Source: Cytophagaceae bacterium (GTDB taxonomy: Bacteria > Bacteroidota > Bacteroidia > Cytophagales > Spirosomataceae). From it: a DNA stretch of 64,000 bases. Shown in pieces: positions 42,201 to 51,100 of this stretch. The position numbers and the translations under genes were made by a program. Where the stretch lies: positions 1 to 64,000 of the forward strand of contig JAIXOL010000032.1 in NCBI GenBank assembly GCA_027486845.1, written 5' to 3'. Under the pieces are notes generated by a model. That model was not told the DNA's origin and searched no databases. It was given only the letters and a program-made list of their open reading frames with translations. Position 1 is the stretch's first letter; the number at the start of each line of letters is the position of its first letter.

Positions 42201-44865
42201 CAACGGAACTTGTAATCACGCCATTACCTGTAAAAGAGACGGAATAAGTCAATAAATCTGCTGAACAAGTAGGCGTTCCTACGCTCAAAGTTGGTAAAGC
42301 ATTAACGGATAAACTAACGGGTGTTCGAGTAGCACTCACACAATTAGTAATCGTATTTTTTGACTGTACATAAAAAGTTTTTTCAATCGCAACATTTGGT
42401 GTATGACTTAGACCTGTTGCCAATAAATTTCCACCAATTGGAGCATCATACCATTCTGCTACTTCATTACTTCCAACACTAACTGATAAAGTCGGAATAG
42501 CCTGACCTGCACAAATGGTTTTATCGCCCCCACTGATGGGAAGATTGACAGTTGGGCAAATACAAGCGGGTGAGTTTACCGTTTGTGTGGTAATACACCC
42601 AGCACTACTCGTAGCAGTCAAGACTACATTTGTACCCGTTGGAATGCTTGAAATGATGTTATTTGATACAATACCAGCGGAACTTGTAACTACACCGTTA
42701 CTTGTAAAAGAGACTGAATAAGTCAATAAATCTGCCGAACAAGTAGGCGTTCCTACGCTCAAAATCGGTAAAGCATTAATGGATAAACGTATGAGTGTCC
42801 GAGTAGCACTTACACAATTAGTAATAGTATTTTTTGATTGCACATAAAAAGTCATTCCAGTAGCTACACTCGGTGTATAATTTGCACCCGTCGCCAATAG
42901 ATTTCCACCATTGGGAGCATCAAACCATTCTGCTACTTCATTATTGCCAACACTAACCGATAAGGTCGGAATAGCTTGACCTGCACAAATGGTTTTATCG
43001 CCCCAACTGATGGGAAGATTGACAGTTGGACAAGTACAAGATGGAGCATTTACCGTTTGTATGACAACACAACCAGCACTACTTGTAGCAGTTATGACGA
43101 CATTTACACCCGTTGGAATGCCTGAAACGATGTTATTTGATACAATACCAGCAGAACTTGTAACTACGCCATCACTTGTAAAAGAGACTGAATAAGTTAA
43201 TAAATCTGCCGAACAAGTGGATGTTCCTACACTCAAAGTCGGTAAAGCATTAACAGATAAACTAACGGGTGTTCGAGTAGTACTCACACAATTATTTTGC
43301 AGATTTCGGGCTTGGACGTAATAGGTGTCAGTTTTCGTAGGGATATAACTTAATGTGTTACTTGCGAGTAAGATTAGATTAGCATCGTACCAATCGGCGG
43401 TGGTATTTTCTCCAACACTTACAGTAAGAGCGGGTATCGTTTGTCCTTCACAAATACTTTTATTTCCACTACTCATGGGGGGATTAACAATCGGACAAGT
43501 ACAGTTTGGTGAGCTGACGGTTTTTGTTATTAAACAACCCGTACTGCTGGTGGCAGTTAATTGCACATCTAACCCTGCGGGAATATTGACTACACTATTT
43601 CCAGAAACAGTGCCAGCGGAACTGGTAATCATGCCATTGTCTGAAAAATTGACAGTATAAGTTAATAAATCTGCACTACAAGTTGTTCCATCAATGGTGA
43701 GTGTTGGTAAAGCATTGACTGTGACCACGCCCGATGCTGTGCTTGTAGCATCGAGGCAAGGTGGAGTTGCCAGTACCTTACACGTAGCGGTGTATGTTCC
43801 CGCTTCATTCACGGTTGTACTCGTTCCGACAATTCCATTACTCCACGTTATTGTTCCATTGGTGCAGCCTGTGGCAGTAAGCGTACCAATTTCACCTTGG
43901 CACAAAGACAAATTATTTACTGTGATATTTGGTGCAACAGCATTGCTACAACAAGGGGTTACATTTATCACAGCACTTTGCTCCGATTGGGTTTGCCCTG
44001 CATTTTTGGCAATCACATAGTAACTTCCACCTGCTGACAAATCTAAACCAGAAAATGTACCTTGTCCATTAAAGGTATTTCCTACTTGTGAAATATTGGT
44101 GCTTGCAATCGGGCTTGGGTTTCCAAGTTTATACAACTCCAATGTGCCAGATTGCTGGAAAGCAATGTCAAATGTGGTACTGGTTGCATTACAATTTAAT
44201 GAACCAGATAGAATTGGTGTAACGATTTTATCGTATTGCAAAGTTACTTCTACATCAAGAGCAGTATCATCGCAATAAGTACTGCCATCATCCCCTTTAT
44301 CAACGATAAAATAGATATAACTCCCCGCACTCACATTAATTGCTGGTACATTATAAGTGGTCGGACTATTAGAGGTGGCTATGATAGTTCGAGGAAATAT
44401 GGTCAAATTATCGGTTTTGATGGTATAACCAATGTTATCGCCACAACCAAAAGTAGCTCGTTGCAGGGCATTAGTGATGCCAAGAATATGCACATTATTT
44501 GGGATAGATAATCGCACAACCGAAGGAGATTCGCCAGGGTGAAGGAAAACCCCAAATGGTGGAAATGGTTGGGGAGTGACTTCGCCCGCATTTAGCTGTT
44601 CGTATGCCAAAAAGGGATAACTTTCTTGACCTACATTAAAGGTCCAGCCAAGTTGCCCAGCCGCTCCGCCGCCGTAAGTATTATCATTGCCATACGCAGG
44701 AAAGGGTACAAAATTATTGTTTCCATCAATTGTACCATAACTAAACAGACCATTGGAACTTGGATTTTGTTGTCCAACCACACTTTTGAGTTTGAAGGTG
44801 ATTTGGGCTTGTGTTTGAATTACTGCTACTAAAATCAACAGTAAGACGTAAATTTTTTTTCTCAT
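39205..44865 (-). CDS. Giant secreted repetitive protein with type A T9SS sorting domain
   Basis: A 1886 aa surface or secreted protein. A signal peptide (LLLILVAVIQTQAQ) is followed by an Ig/PKD-like beta-rich body. Residues about 510-985 hold three tandem copies of a 158 aa unit (474 bp) that each start with SVGTPTCSADLLTYSVSFT-type text and contain GGDKTICAGQAIPTLSVSVG. Further diverged units follow with TASKNPVILGESTVLS-type segments, and the protein ends in a Por-type sorting domain (IAYPNPTSGKLYIKSKG and LKKRIVKVNN). It is likely exported by the type IX system and anchored or released at the surface. A gliding or adhesin role is possible. Confidence 0.85.
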   Translation of the reverse strand: MRKKIYVLLLILVAVIQTQAQITFKLKSVVGQQNPSSNGLFSYGTIDGNNNFVPFPAYGNDNTYGGGAAGQLGWTFNVGQESYPFLAYEQLNAGEVTPQPFPPFGVFLHPGESPSVVRLSIPNNVHILGITNALQRATFGCGDNIGYTIKTDNLTIFPRTIIATSNSPTTYNVPAINVSAGSYIYFIVDKGDDGSTYCDDTALDVEVTLQYDKIVTPILSGSLNCNATSTTFDIAFQQSGTLELYKLGNPSPIASTNISQVGNTFNGQGTFSGLDLSAGGSYYVIAKNAGQTQSEQSAVINVTPCCSNAVAPNITVNNLSLCQGEIGTLTATGCTNGTITWSNGIVGTSTTVNEAGTYTATCKVLATPPCLDATSTASGVVTVNALPTLTIDGTTCSADLLTYTVNFSDNGMITSSAGTVSGNSVVNIPAGLDVQLTATSSTGCLITKTVSSPNCTCPIVNPPMSSGNKSICEGQTIPALTVSVGENTTADWYDANLILLASNTLSYIPTKTDTYYVQARNLQNNCVSTTRTPVSLSVNALPTLSVGTSTCSADLLTYSVSFTSDGVVTSSAGIVSNNIVSGIPTGVNVVITATSSAGCVVIQTVNAPSCTCPTVNLPISWGDKTICAGQAIPTLSVSVGNNEVAEWFDAPNGGNLLATGANYTPSVATGMTFYVQSKNTITNCVSATRTLIRLSINALPILSVGTPTCSADLLTYSVSFTSNGVVTSSAGIVSNNIISSIPTGTNVVLTATSSAGCITTQTVNSPACICPTVNLPISGGDKTICAGQAIPTLSVSVGSNEVAEWYDAPIGGNLLATGLSHTPNVAIEKTFYVQSKNTITNCVSATRTPVSLSVNALPTLSVGTPTCSADLLTYSVSFTGNGVITSSVGIVSNNIISGIPTGTNVVLTATSSAGCITTQTVNSPACICPTVNLPISGGDKTICAGQAIPTLSVSVGSNEVAEWYDAPIGGNLLATGLNFTPNSETSNNGLFYVQARNATNNCASNARILVKLIVNSSGTTPKIVASKNPLVLGETATLSISNCNGIISWNTGESTTSISVTPKATTEYSATCTANGGCISGNGKITIEVNAPKIVVTASPKVVCIGGSTTLSMSGCPSNNIYWTSPEFGQRDEISPIYNGIVQAVSFTGHCVTSAGEATETIGVTIRQPQDFQITASKNPVILGESTVLSTTGCDGVVSWQNGQAVGNPITVWPINKYTEYVAECLSPNACGGKGKITIEVKPPVIQATGKDVCWGSTATLGQSGCTTAFYWVVWHNDDFMDAKPIDNPNSYPITQKTNFRVMCSTPVGEGTGDITINPIPLPNKPDIGSERTTYFLGETVRIGTGGCNGSVRWSNGENDLNTIEVKPRRTTKYTVTCVGGYGCTNSNEIEITMKTPPPTAKDQTICYGDTIKMVSGCMAGTEAHWTKNWMDIPNRVEVPEGFQERLTESNTYAVSCYDAETGWSEAVAIKVTVKAQIAPPIITAKGVEKTAIIVKGETIELLANACKHTEWKAESVLLADTLNKIQVKPLQTTTYHARCFTDGCYSEWSQFKVYVRPNMPVIKATLDTLCVGSSTIITAKNCEDGGTLVWLINRDVKERSFTVSPKLDITYKAICVSLDSMEHNPLVSDTTTIFIKVYQTPQKPLITGNLIILDGEKTTLTASGCEESLLWNTGEKSQSILVRPEKNTVYSATCGIWQCISDTASVKVRVRPRPIEIETTNGIRGYSITDTLCLNKQLTISTLTQCNSTIVWSNGQSGEKIEVTGTRGETQKYSLYCINADNEKSDETTATITVLDYNINDAIAYPNPTSGKLYIKSKGCIDGVKLILYSQRGEKLYEGGGQERYLDSLVLDLFNLPSETYILYIVGTDGNRPVTLKKRIVKVNN
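41900..43340 (-). repeat. Three 474-bp tandem repeats inside the giant gene
   Basis: Equivalent points lie at 42041, 42515 and 42989, exactly 474 bp apart, and the units differ by a few per cent. A fourth, more diverged unit lies at about 43355-43660. The unit encodes 158 residues. Near-identity suggests recent duplication or gene conversion, and copy number could vary between strains. Confidence 0.85.
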
Positions 44866-45008
44866 CTAATTCAAATTTGAAATTGTTTATTAAGAATGAT
44901 TGATATTTAAAATCTTAAAAATTTCAGCTTGTATCGAAGTAAGGAGTAGGGTAGTTTTTTATCATTCTCTTTGGGATTAATTGATTTTATTTTCTTATTA
45001 ATGTTGTT

Positions 45009-45128
45009 ATTATATATAATGAAAATATTTATTTACAATATTTTACACACACTTATCTCAAAGACAGTTCTTTGATTATTACTTAGTTTTCAAATATACA
45101 ATATATTTATATATTATGAAAATATTAT
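45009..45128. repeat. AT-rich regulatory motif, copies B and C
   Basis: The stretch at 45095-45128 matches 8181-8215 in about 31 of 35 positions. A partial copy at 45009-45032 shares TATATAATGAAAATAT. They lie in the 266-bp gap between the 1886 aa gene and the next gene; the rest of that gap holds nothing I recognise. The same site in front of the tra operon suggests a shared regulator. Confidence 0.45.
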
Positions 45129-45131
45129 GAC

Positions 45132-45755
45132 CTAAGAAAATGGGAACGCTGCCAAATAAGCATAATAAAAACCCTCAATTCTTCCCTGTGGAAACTTTCG
45201 CTCTTTTAAGTTTTTACAATGCTCCACCAAGTCTTCTTTGGTAGTAAAACGATTTTTATACATTCTAAAAAGTTCAAGTTCTGAAGCTCTATTATTGACT
45301 GGATAACTTGGTTTTAACTCCTTAAATTCGGGCGTATTCAACTTAATTTCTTTCAGGTTTTTTAAATAATCGCCCAAAATGAAATAGGTCTGCACAGCTC
45401 CGTGCGTAACAATAAACTTTTCGCTCTGCAAAGGGTTAAACTCAATCAATAATTCATCTTGACTTTTGCCAATATTTCTGTTGGTACAAAATGAGATATA
45501 ATAAGACTTTTCTAAATAGCCATTCGCAACAATTCGCTGCACAAAATTAGACAGACACCGCTCTTTATCTTTCGGTTCATCGTGGAATCTGTGCTTAGAA
45601 TACCCATCAAACATAACTGCTCCATCCCCATTTACATTACTATAACAATGCTCTGGTCGAAGGTAAATTTCACAACGATAAGTGGCGTTTTGTCTGTCTC
45701 CAATAAACTTAAAAGCTCTTGGCTTTTGCTGATTTGAGTGAGCATTTTTATTCAT
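45132..45755 (-). CDS. Hypothetical soluble protein
   Basis: The ATG at 45755 gives a 207 aa protein; upstream codons in the same frame to 45800 are unlikely (MFFCKGEKKKISRKN). The protein has no signal peptide. It contains AFKFIGDRQNATYRCEIYLR and FVQRIVANGYLEKSYYISFC, and a C-terminal helix-rich half ending in GRIEGFYYAYLAAFPFS. I do not recognise it. A cluster of AACGTT palindromes lies 56 bp upstream. Confidence 0.55.
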   Translation of the reverse strand: MNKNAHSNQQKPRAFKFIGDRQNATYRCEIYLRPEHCYSNVNGDGAVMFDGYSKHRFHDEPKDKERCLSNFVQRIVANGYLEKSYYISFCTNRNIGKSQDELLIEFNPLQSEKFIVTHGAVQTYFILGDYLKNLKEIKLNTPEFKELKPSYPVNNRASELELFRMYKNRFTTKEDLVEHCKNLKERKFPQGRIEGFYYAYLAAFPFS

Positions 45756-45810
45756 ATTTTTTCTTGAAATTTTCTTTTTTTCCCCTTTACAAAAAAACAC
45801 TTACGCTTTT

Positions 45811-45861
45811 AACGTTATCAGAATAACGTTATTCTGAATAACAAAAAAGTGATAACGTTAT
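45811..45861. promoter_or_regulatory. Palindromic operator cluster
   Basis: TCAGAATAACGTTATTCTGA at 45818-45837 is a perfect 20-bp palindrome. ATAACGTTAT at 45852-45861 repeats its core, and a half-site AACGTTATC starts at 45811. The cores are about 29 bp apart. They lie between the 207 aa gene and the next minus-strand gene (46137-46439), where a repressor would act. Confidence 0.6.
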
Positions 45862-46136
45862 TAGAATAAATTTTTGAATAAGGGTAAACCCTTTGAATAA
45901 CGCTTTTTTATTAAAAAGTTTTTTAGTCGAGAATCCCTAACCGAATAACATGGTATCGGGGCGGTAAAAAATGCCCAAAATTTGGGCAATAAAAATCCAT
46001 CACTGATTTTTTTGGCAGCTTGCGGGGTGCGTTTTAACATTGTAGCTATCAATGCTAAAACCCAAAAATATGTTTATTTTTAGGGAGGACTATGGCAGTT
46101 TTGAGTCAGATTCTTTTTCATAATTTTGTTATTATT
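45862..46136. other. Gap with no supported gene
   Basis: A 63-codon minus-strand frame at 45861-46052 has a Phe/Lys-rich composition and no start signal, so I do not call it. There is no clear hairpin terminator. A Shine-Dalgarno-like AGGGAGGACTATG at about 46081 precedes a 32-codon plus-strand frame that runs antisense into the next gene. Confidence 0.4.
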
Positions 46137-46439
46137 TTAAGCTATTGTTGTTTGATTTGTTGCCGAGTAAGTAATGATATTGGTAAATAGATTGATATTA
46201 TTTTTTGTCAATGATTGAATTAAAAATTCAAAAGCAAATTGAGTGACTTGGTGCTGGTTTGTATCAATTATATTATTTAAAATGACAGATTTTGCCTTAA
46301 TTATAGTATTAATTAAGTCTTTTGATAAGCGAAAATCAGCCAAAGCAGCTTGGAAATCTGACTCACTTTGAATAGGGTATGCCCGAAAATTAAATATCAT
46401 ATCCTCAAACTCATCTATGTTTTTATCGGTGCTTATCAT
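46137..46439 (-). CDS. Small hypothetical protein
   Basis: A 100 aa helical, soluble protein (MISTDKNIDEFEDMIFNFRA then SESDFQAALADFRLSKDLIN). It has no known motif. It lies in a run of small minus-strand genes with a membrane microprotein, a helix-turn-helix protein and a 92 aa protein. Confidence 0.5.
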   Translation of the reverse strand: MISTDKNIDEFEDMIFNFRAYPIQSESDFQAALADFRLSKDLINTIIKAKSVILNNIIDTNQHQVTQFAFEFLIQSLTKNNINLFTNIITYSATNQTTIA

Positions 46440-46453
46440 AGTATAATGGAGAT

Positions 46454-46585
46454 TTAGATGATGTCTTTCTTAATAATTTCAACGATTCCAAGAAAAGCGT
46501 TGAACAAACCACAAACTACCATAATCGGCAATAAAATAGGTAAAAATACCAGCCATTGACACAAATATCCGTAATTGATTTTCAT
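46454..46585 (-). CDS. 43 aa membrane microprotein
   Basis: ATG at 46585 to TAA at 46454 encodes MKINYGYLCQWLVFLPILLP followed by a hydrophobic stretch and IVEIIKKDII. One long membrane helix spans about residues 11-37, and the ends are polar. It fits exactly into the 170-bp gap between two same-strand genes. Function unknown. Confidence 0.45.
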   Translation of the reverse strand: MKINYGYLCQWLVFLPILLPIMVVCGLFNAFLGIVEIIKKDII

Positions 46586-46609
46586 AGTTTTGGTAGTTTA
46601 AGGTGTTTT

Positions 46610-46885
46610 CTACTTCTTTTTTGAGATATATTCTTCAATTTCTTCCTTATAAAAAATCACTGCTTTGCCAGGTTTATGAAACGGTATTTCCTTGTTACTG
46701 GTCAGTTGATATACGTAGTCGGGACTAACATCCAGCATCGTGGCTACCTCCTGCCGAGAGATTTTGGTTCGAGCAACCAATACCTGTTTCGATTGCAGAG
46801 CTTCATTGACCCCAGACTTGATGGCATTTTGAAGCATATCCTGCAAATCATTGATTGATATTTGAATTAATACGGTCGTTCCCAT
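46610..46885 (-). CDS. Excisionase-type helix-turn-helix protein
   Basis: A 91 aa protein. Residues about 42-90 form a MerR/excisionase-like winged helix (SRQEVATMLDVSPDYVYQLT, then KEIPFHKPGKAVIFYKEEIE), the helix_turn_helix_17 type common in Bacteroidota elements. Such proteins act as excisionase or as regulators of element genes. The N-terminal 40 residues are helical. It lies 17 bp after the 92 aa gene. Confidence 0.75.
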   Translation of the reverse strand: MGTTVLIQISINDLQDMLQNAIKSGVNEALQSKQVLVARTKISRQEVATMLDVSPDYVYQLTSNKEIPFHKPGKAVIFYKEEIEEYISKKK

Positions 46886-46902
46886 TGAAAAATAGCGGTG
46901 GT

Positions 46903-47181
46903 TTATTGTGTAATTTTAAACCAATTAGGCTGTTCAGTTTTTACCAATTCATCGAAAGATTCGAGTGCTTTCAATAAATGTACGTCGGCAACTCTACCAG
47001 TGTGGGCATTGGTAATCATGGTGATACCGACGCTGTTATTGAACATGGGGTTACTATCGAGAAATGCTTTTTTCCAACCTCTATGTTTACTAAATTTTTT
47101 GAGTAAAGTAAAAATTAACTCCTTACGGTTTTCTAATTCCGCCTTTTCTTCTTGACGTATTTGTGCGATTGTTTGTATCAT
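46903..47181 (-). CDS. Small hypothetical protein paired with the excisionase-like gene
   Basis: A 92 aa charged protein (MIQTIAQIRQEEKAELENRK, then KKFSKHRGWKKAFLDSNPMF) without recognised motif. It is directly upstream of the helix-turn-helix gene on the same strand, so they are probably cotranscribed. The intergenic region upstream carries a palindromic operator. Confidence 0.5.
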   Translation of the reverse strand: MIQTIAQIRQEEKAELENRKELIFTLLKKFSKHRGWKKAFLDSNPMFNNSVGITMITNAHTGRVADVHLLKALESFDELVKTEQPNWFKITQ

Positions 47182-47251
47182 AATGGAATATTTTTTTGAA
47201 AAGCTTTGATTATAAAATAGTTTTATATAATATTACAGCGTATTAAGTATG

Positions 47252-47268
47252 ACGTAAATATATTACGT
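47252..47268. promoter_or_regulatory. Palindromic operator between divergent genes
   Basis: ACGTAA and TTACGT flank ATATA as a perfect inverted repeat. It lies between the minus-strand 92 aa gene and the plus-strand XRE gene, so it may be bound by the XRE protein. A related TATTACAGCG precedes it at about 47231. Confidence 0.5.
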
Positions 47269-47358
47269 TATATATAAAGTAAAAACAAATGTAGTACGCT
47301 TTTCGTAATATTGAAAAGTAATTGATAAATTATTTTTAATTCTTAACTCATATTTATA

Positions 47359-47766
47359 ATGAATCCAAATAAGATTACTGTAAAAGACCGCCTTAGAGAA
47401 TTGAGAGGAGGAGTTACACAAGCAGATTTTGCAAAGAAATTTGATGTAGTTGCCGTTACGATTTCACAGATTGAAAATGGCAAACAAAATCCAAGTTGGG
47501 AGTTAGCCCTACGAATTTGTGAAGCATATAATTGTTCGATGGATTGGTTGCAGGGCCGCTCCGATATTCAGAATATTCAGCAACTATCTTATGATAGCTA
47601 TAAAGAAAAGTACCATGAACAAGTAGAAAAAAACACTTTTCTGATGGAAAAAATCATCAAATTGCAAGATGATTTATTAAAGTTCAGTTACGAAAAGAAT
47701 GCTGCCGAGAGAAGTTTTAAAAAAGATACTGAAAGAGATTTGGCTCTCGAATTCGTATCGGCATAG
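47359..47766 (+). CDS. XRE-family transcriptional regulator
   Basis: A 135 aa protein. Residues 7-70 form an XRE helix-turn-helix (RLRELRGGVTQADFAKKFDV, then TISQIENGKQNPSWELALRI and CEAYNCSMDWLQGRSD), similar to phage and element repressors. The C-terminal half is a coiled-coil region (EQVEKNTFLMEKIIKLQDDL) for dimerisation. It is divergent from the 92 aa and excisionase-like genes with an operator between them, a typical lysogeny-like switch. Confidence 0.85.
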   Translation: MNPNKITVKDRLRELRGGVTQADFAKKFDVVAVTISQIENGKQNPSWELALRICEAYNCSMDWLQGRSDIQNIQQLSYDSYKEKYHEQVEKNTFLMEKIIKLQDDLLKFSYEKNAAERSFKKDTERDLALEFVSA

Positions 47767-47820
47767 GTTTAACTGATTCTTAATTGGGGAAAGCTACGAT
47801 TAAAATATAACACATAATTT

Positions 47821-47931
47821 GTAACCCTTATCCAATCGCCAAACGATTTACAATCAGTTTGGCGATGGTTCGGCACACCGATTAGATAAAAGTTACTTCT
47901 CTCCAAATTCATAAATCACTGAGCCGACCCG
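47821..47931. repeat. Dispersed palindromic repeat, copy 2
   Basis: It shares GTAACCCTTATCCAATCGCC and the CTCTCCAAATTCATAAATCA flank with copy 1. The right arm is longer because GATGGTTCGGCACACCGATT interrupts the stem, so it can no longer pair fully. The flank ends at GAGCCGACCCG; the remaining conserved part of copies 1 and 3 is missing. Confidence 0.7.
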
Positions 47932-47967
47932 ATAGCTAAGATAAAAACAAACAAAAATTAAAAAAAA

Positions 47968-48140
47968 TTATGCTGCAATTTTTGGATGCTTATACTCAGG
48001 GTCATACACCACTTCTTACAATAGCTACCATCTGATGAACGAGTTTATTCTTTGCATTATTTAAAACAATGACACCCTTCTTACCTTCTGCTTTTTTTAG
48101 TTCCTGATATTTGGGGTAAAGTTGTGTGGATTTAATAGCA
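47968..48140 (-). pseudogene. 3' relic of an IS110-like transposase
   Basis: The minus strand reads KSTQLYPKYQELKKAEGKKG followed by VIVLNNAKNKLVHQMVAIVRS, then a frame break and VYDPEYKHPKIAA, and a stop at 47968. The pattern of GK(K)G, then NKLVH, then YDP matches the extreme C-terminus of IS110/IS116-type transposases. Only about 55 codons remain, with a stop and a frameshift. No ends or terminal repeats of the element are visible. Confidence 0.55.
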
Positions 48141-48174
48141 AAAAAGCCGTATTCATGTTGAAGTACGGCTTTTT
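48141..48174 (-). terminator. Terminator of the 1713 aa gene
   Basis: AAAAAGCCGTA (48141-48151) pairs with TACGGCTTTTT (48164-48174), with T-runs on both sides. It lies 20 bp past the stop at 48194. Confidence 0.8.
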
Positions 48175-48193
48175 ATACATCGTATTTAATCTT

Positions 48194-51100
48194 TTACTGA
48201 CACTTCGTAATAAATCCTCCAATTGTTTGACTTGGATTCTCGGCTGGTCGAGCATTGAAGCCTTGTAGTCCACCTGTACCGTATGGAACTGTTACATTGT
48301 AGCCATTTGAGCCAACATTTGCTTTAAACCAATTAGTATTGTCGATTGAAAATTCAGCATACGAATCAGTGGCTAAACCCGTTACTGATACAAAAAAAGC
48401 ACAATTACCACCAGTATTAGAGCAACTATTGCTACTCCAATTAATAGATGTGGTACATCCTGCATTGTAGTTCATTGTAATTGAGGTACTTACAACGTCA
48501 GTTGCTCTCGCTTTGAATGTTTGGTTATAATTACCAGAAGTAACAACAAAACTATACCCATCACTGCCTATATTCGCATTATTCCATGACGTTCCTCCAT
48601 CTGTACTGAATTGTGCAGTAGCTGGCGATGTTAAACCTGTCACATAGACACTCATGGTAGTTTGGCCGTTGTTACACAATTTAGTTCGTCGAGTGTTATC
48701 CCAAGAAATGTTAGATGGATTTCCACCACATTTTCCAACAAATCCATTAATAACTTGTGCGGGCGAGTCGGCTGCTCGTGCATTAAAACCTTGAACGCCA
48801 CCGCTTCCATATGGAACAACCACTTGATAACTGTTATCACCAATATTTGCTCGATAAAAATTTACACCATCAATTGAAAATTCAGCGTAAGAATCAGTGG
48901 CCAGACCTACAACAGATACGGTAATTGTAACGTCACCATTGTTATTTAAGCAACTGTTGCCCCCCCAATTGATAGATGAGCAACCTGCGTTGTAAGTTGT
49001 CGAAATAGTATTTGATATAAAATCAGATGCCCTTGCTTGAAATGTTTGATTTGTATTAGATGCCGTCCTTGTAAATGAAAAACCATTATTTCCAACATTT
49101 GCATTTTGCCATGTAGAGCCACCATCGGTACTAAACTGAGCTGTTGCACCTGACACTAAACCCGATACATATACATTCAAAGTAATCTGTCCACTATTAT
49201 TACAAACTTTGGTTCTAAGAGCTGTATTCCACGAAATATTTGAAGTAGAAACAGGCAAAGAATAGGTGATTTTTGAAAAAAGCGTGCTATTATAATCATC
49301 ATTATAGGCTAATTGAGTTGAGCCATCAGAATCATATAAGTATATTTTGGTATCAGTCTGGCCAATGCTTATCGGGTCTTGTTGGGTTTCAACCGTTAGA
49401 ACATTGCTTGAAATATTTGACGATAATTTGTAAAAACCATTGTAAGTAGGTGTAAACCCAACTACTTTTAAATAATAGGTTCTTGAATTGATAGTTAAAC
49501 TGTAAATATCTACATCGTTATTAACCAAACACTTTGTAATTGTACTTCCAATACTTATGCTCGTTGCTTGGGTGTAAACCTCATTTGGCTCATTAGAATC
49601 GGCACACGACCTAATTTGGAAAATATTTGAAGAACCACTGGTACACGCCCCTACTGTACAGGTAGCATAATAGGTAGCATCAGTAATAGGAGTAAATGTA
49701 ATTACGGGATTGGTTTGTCCATTTATTGAAATGCCTTGCCATGTAGTTGTGCCGCTACATCCACTTGAATTTAACGAAACAGAACTGCCAACAGGAATTG
49801 TAATGGTAGTTCCACTATAACTATTCCCCGAATATGTAGCTGTTATGGATGGTGCGACTGGAGAACTACTATTGTCTATCAGTATTTTGATTACAGATTT
49901 AGCCGACTCCTTAGTTCCTATCGTACAACTAACAAAATAAGATGTATTAGTTGATAAATTGGTGGTTGTATAGCTATAACCAGAACTTAACAACGTATAA
50001 TTTATATCATACCATTTGGCCGTCCCAGTACATCCTATTGCATTTAAGGTTGTTGTTCTGCCTGAACAGATAAACAAATCACCATAAATATTCATGGGGT
50101 TTGGAAAACACGTGGTTTCGGCATAATTATATTCGTATGCTTTTAAAACATTACTATTGATGTCCCTAATATCTTTTAGCCTACCTGCACCGTCGTAAGA
50201 AAATGTTTCAAAATATCCGTTGGGGAACACCTTTTTAGATGTTCCAAATAATGGTATATATTCATATTGTATAAATTCTTCTTCAGGTGAACCATAACCC
50301 CGTTTTATTCCACTAACTAATAGGTCATTATGAACATACTGTATTTGTGTAGTTGAACCATTTTTTTCTTTAAGTTGAATAGGCAATCCCTTCATATTGT
50401 AGCTTAAATATTCAGACCTTTCTACATATCTTACATCGGGTTTAAAAGAATAACCCAAATCACCTTCGAGAGTTAATAAGTTTTTGGCATATTCAACGGG
50501 CTGATAATCTGAAATAGGTTGTTCCGTTTCCAAAATCCACTCTTTGTGTAGCAGGCCGTGATAAGGAGTAGTAACATAATATTCATTTACTTTACCGTCT
50601 ATTACCTTCCCATTTCTTTTGACGTATTGCTCAATTAGGGGATTCATGAACTTATTTTGGAGATTTATAATAGATTGTCCATCTAAATATTGCGTACCTC
50701 CAAATACAGGGAACAAAGATGTGTAATTAAAATCTTTCGCATAACGATTTATTTTTTCAATAATATCTCCGTTAGCGTGAGTTACTTTTGTACGGGTTAG
50801 TAAGTTATGATACTGGCTTTCATAGAAACTTTCGTTGGTAACTATTACTGGATTTTGCCCAGTTTGGTCGTAATTCCTTTCAATAACTTTTTCTAAATTG
50901 AATCGACCAACAGGTATGTCGTAGTAATATTTTACGCTCAATATTTCTTCTCTGTAAAAATCGGCTGTAAGGCTTAATCCAACACCACCAGCAGATATGC
51001 TTAGCATAATATTGATATTATACTTTCTCCTTCCTGCAATAGCATCAATCGGCATTAAATATGCCCCTCTAATTGTTTTCTTTTTTACTAAATTGTCGGG

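Noticed and set aside
42041-43195. Repeated 68-codon plus-strand frames as genes
   Set aside because: They occur at 474-bp intervals as antisense shadows of the tandem repeats in the 1886 aa gene.
45861-46052. 63-codon minus-strand frame as a gene
   Set aside because: Composition is biased, no recognisable protein signal is present, and the start has no promoter or context support. It lies within the operator-rich gap.
46091-46189. 32-codon plus-strand frame with a Shine-Dalgarno-like leader
   Set aside because: It runs antisense into a longer gene, and Bacteroidota seldom rely on Shine-Dalgarno sites. The match is likely chance.
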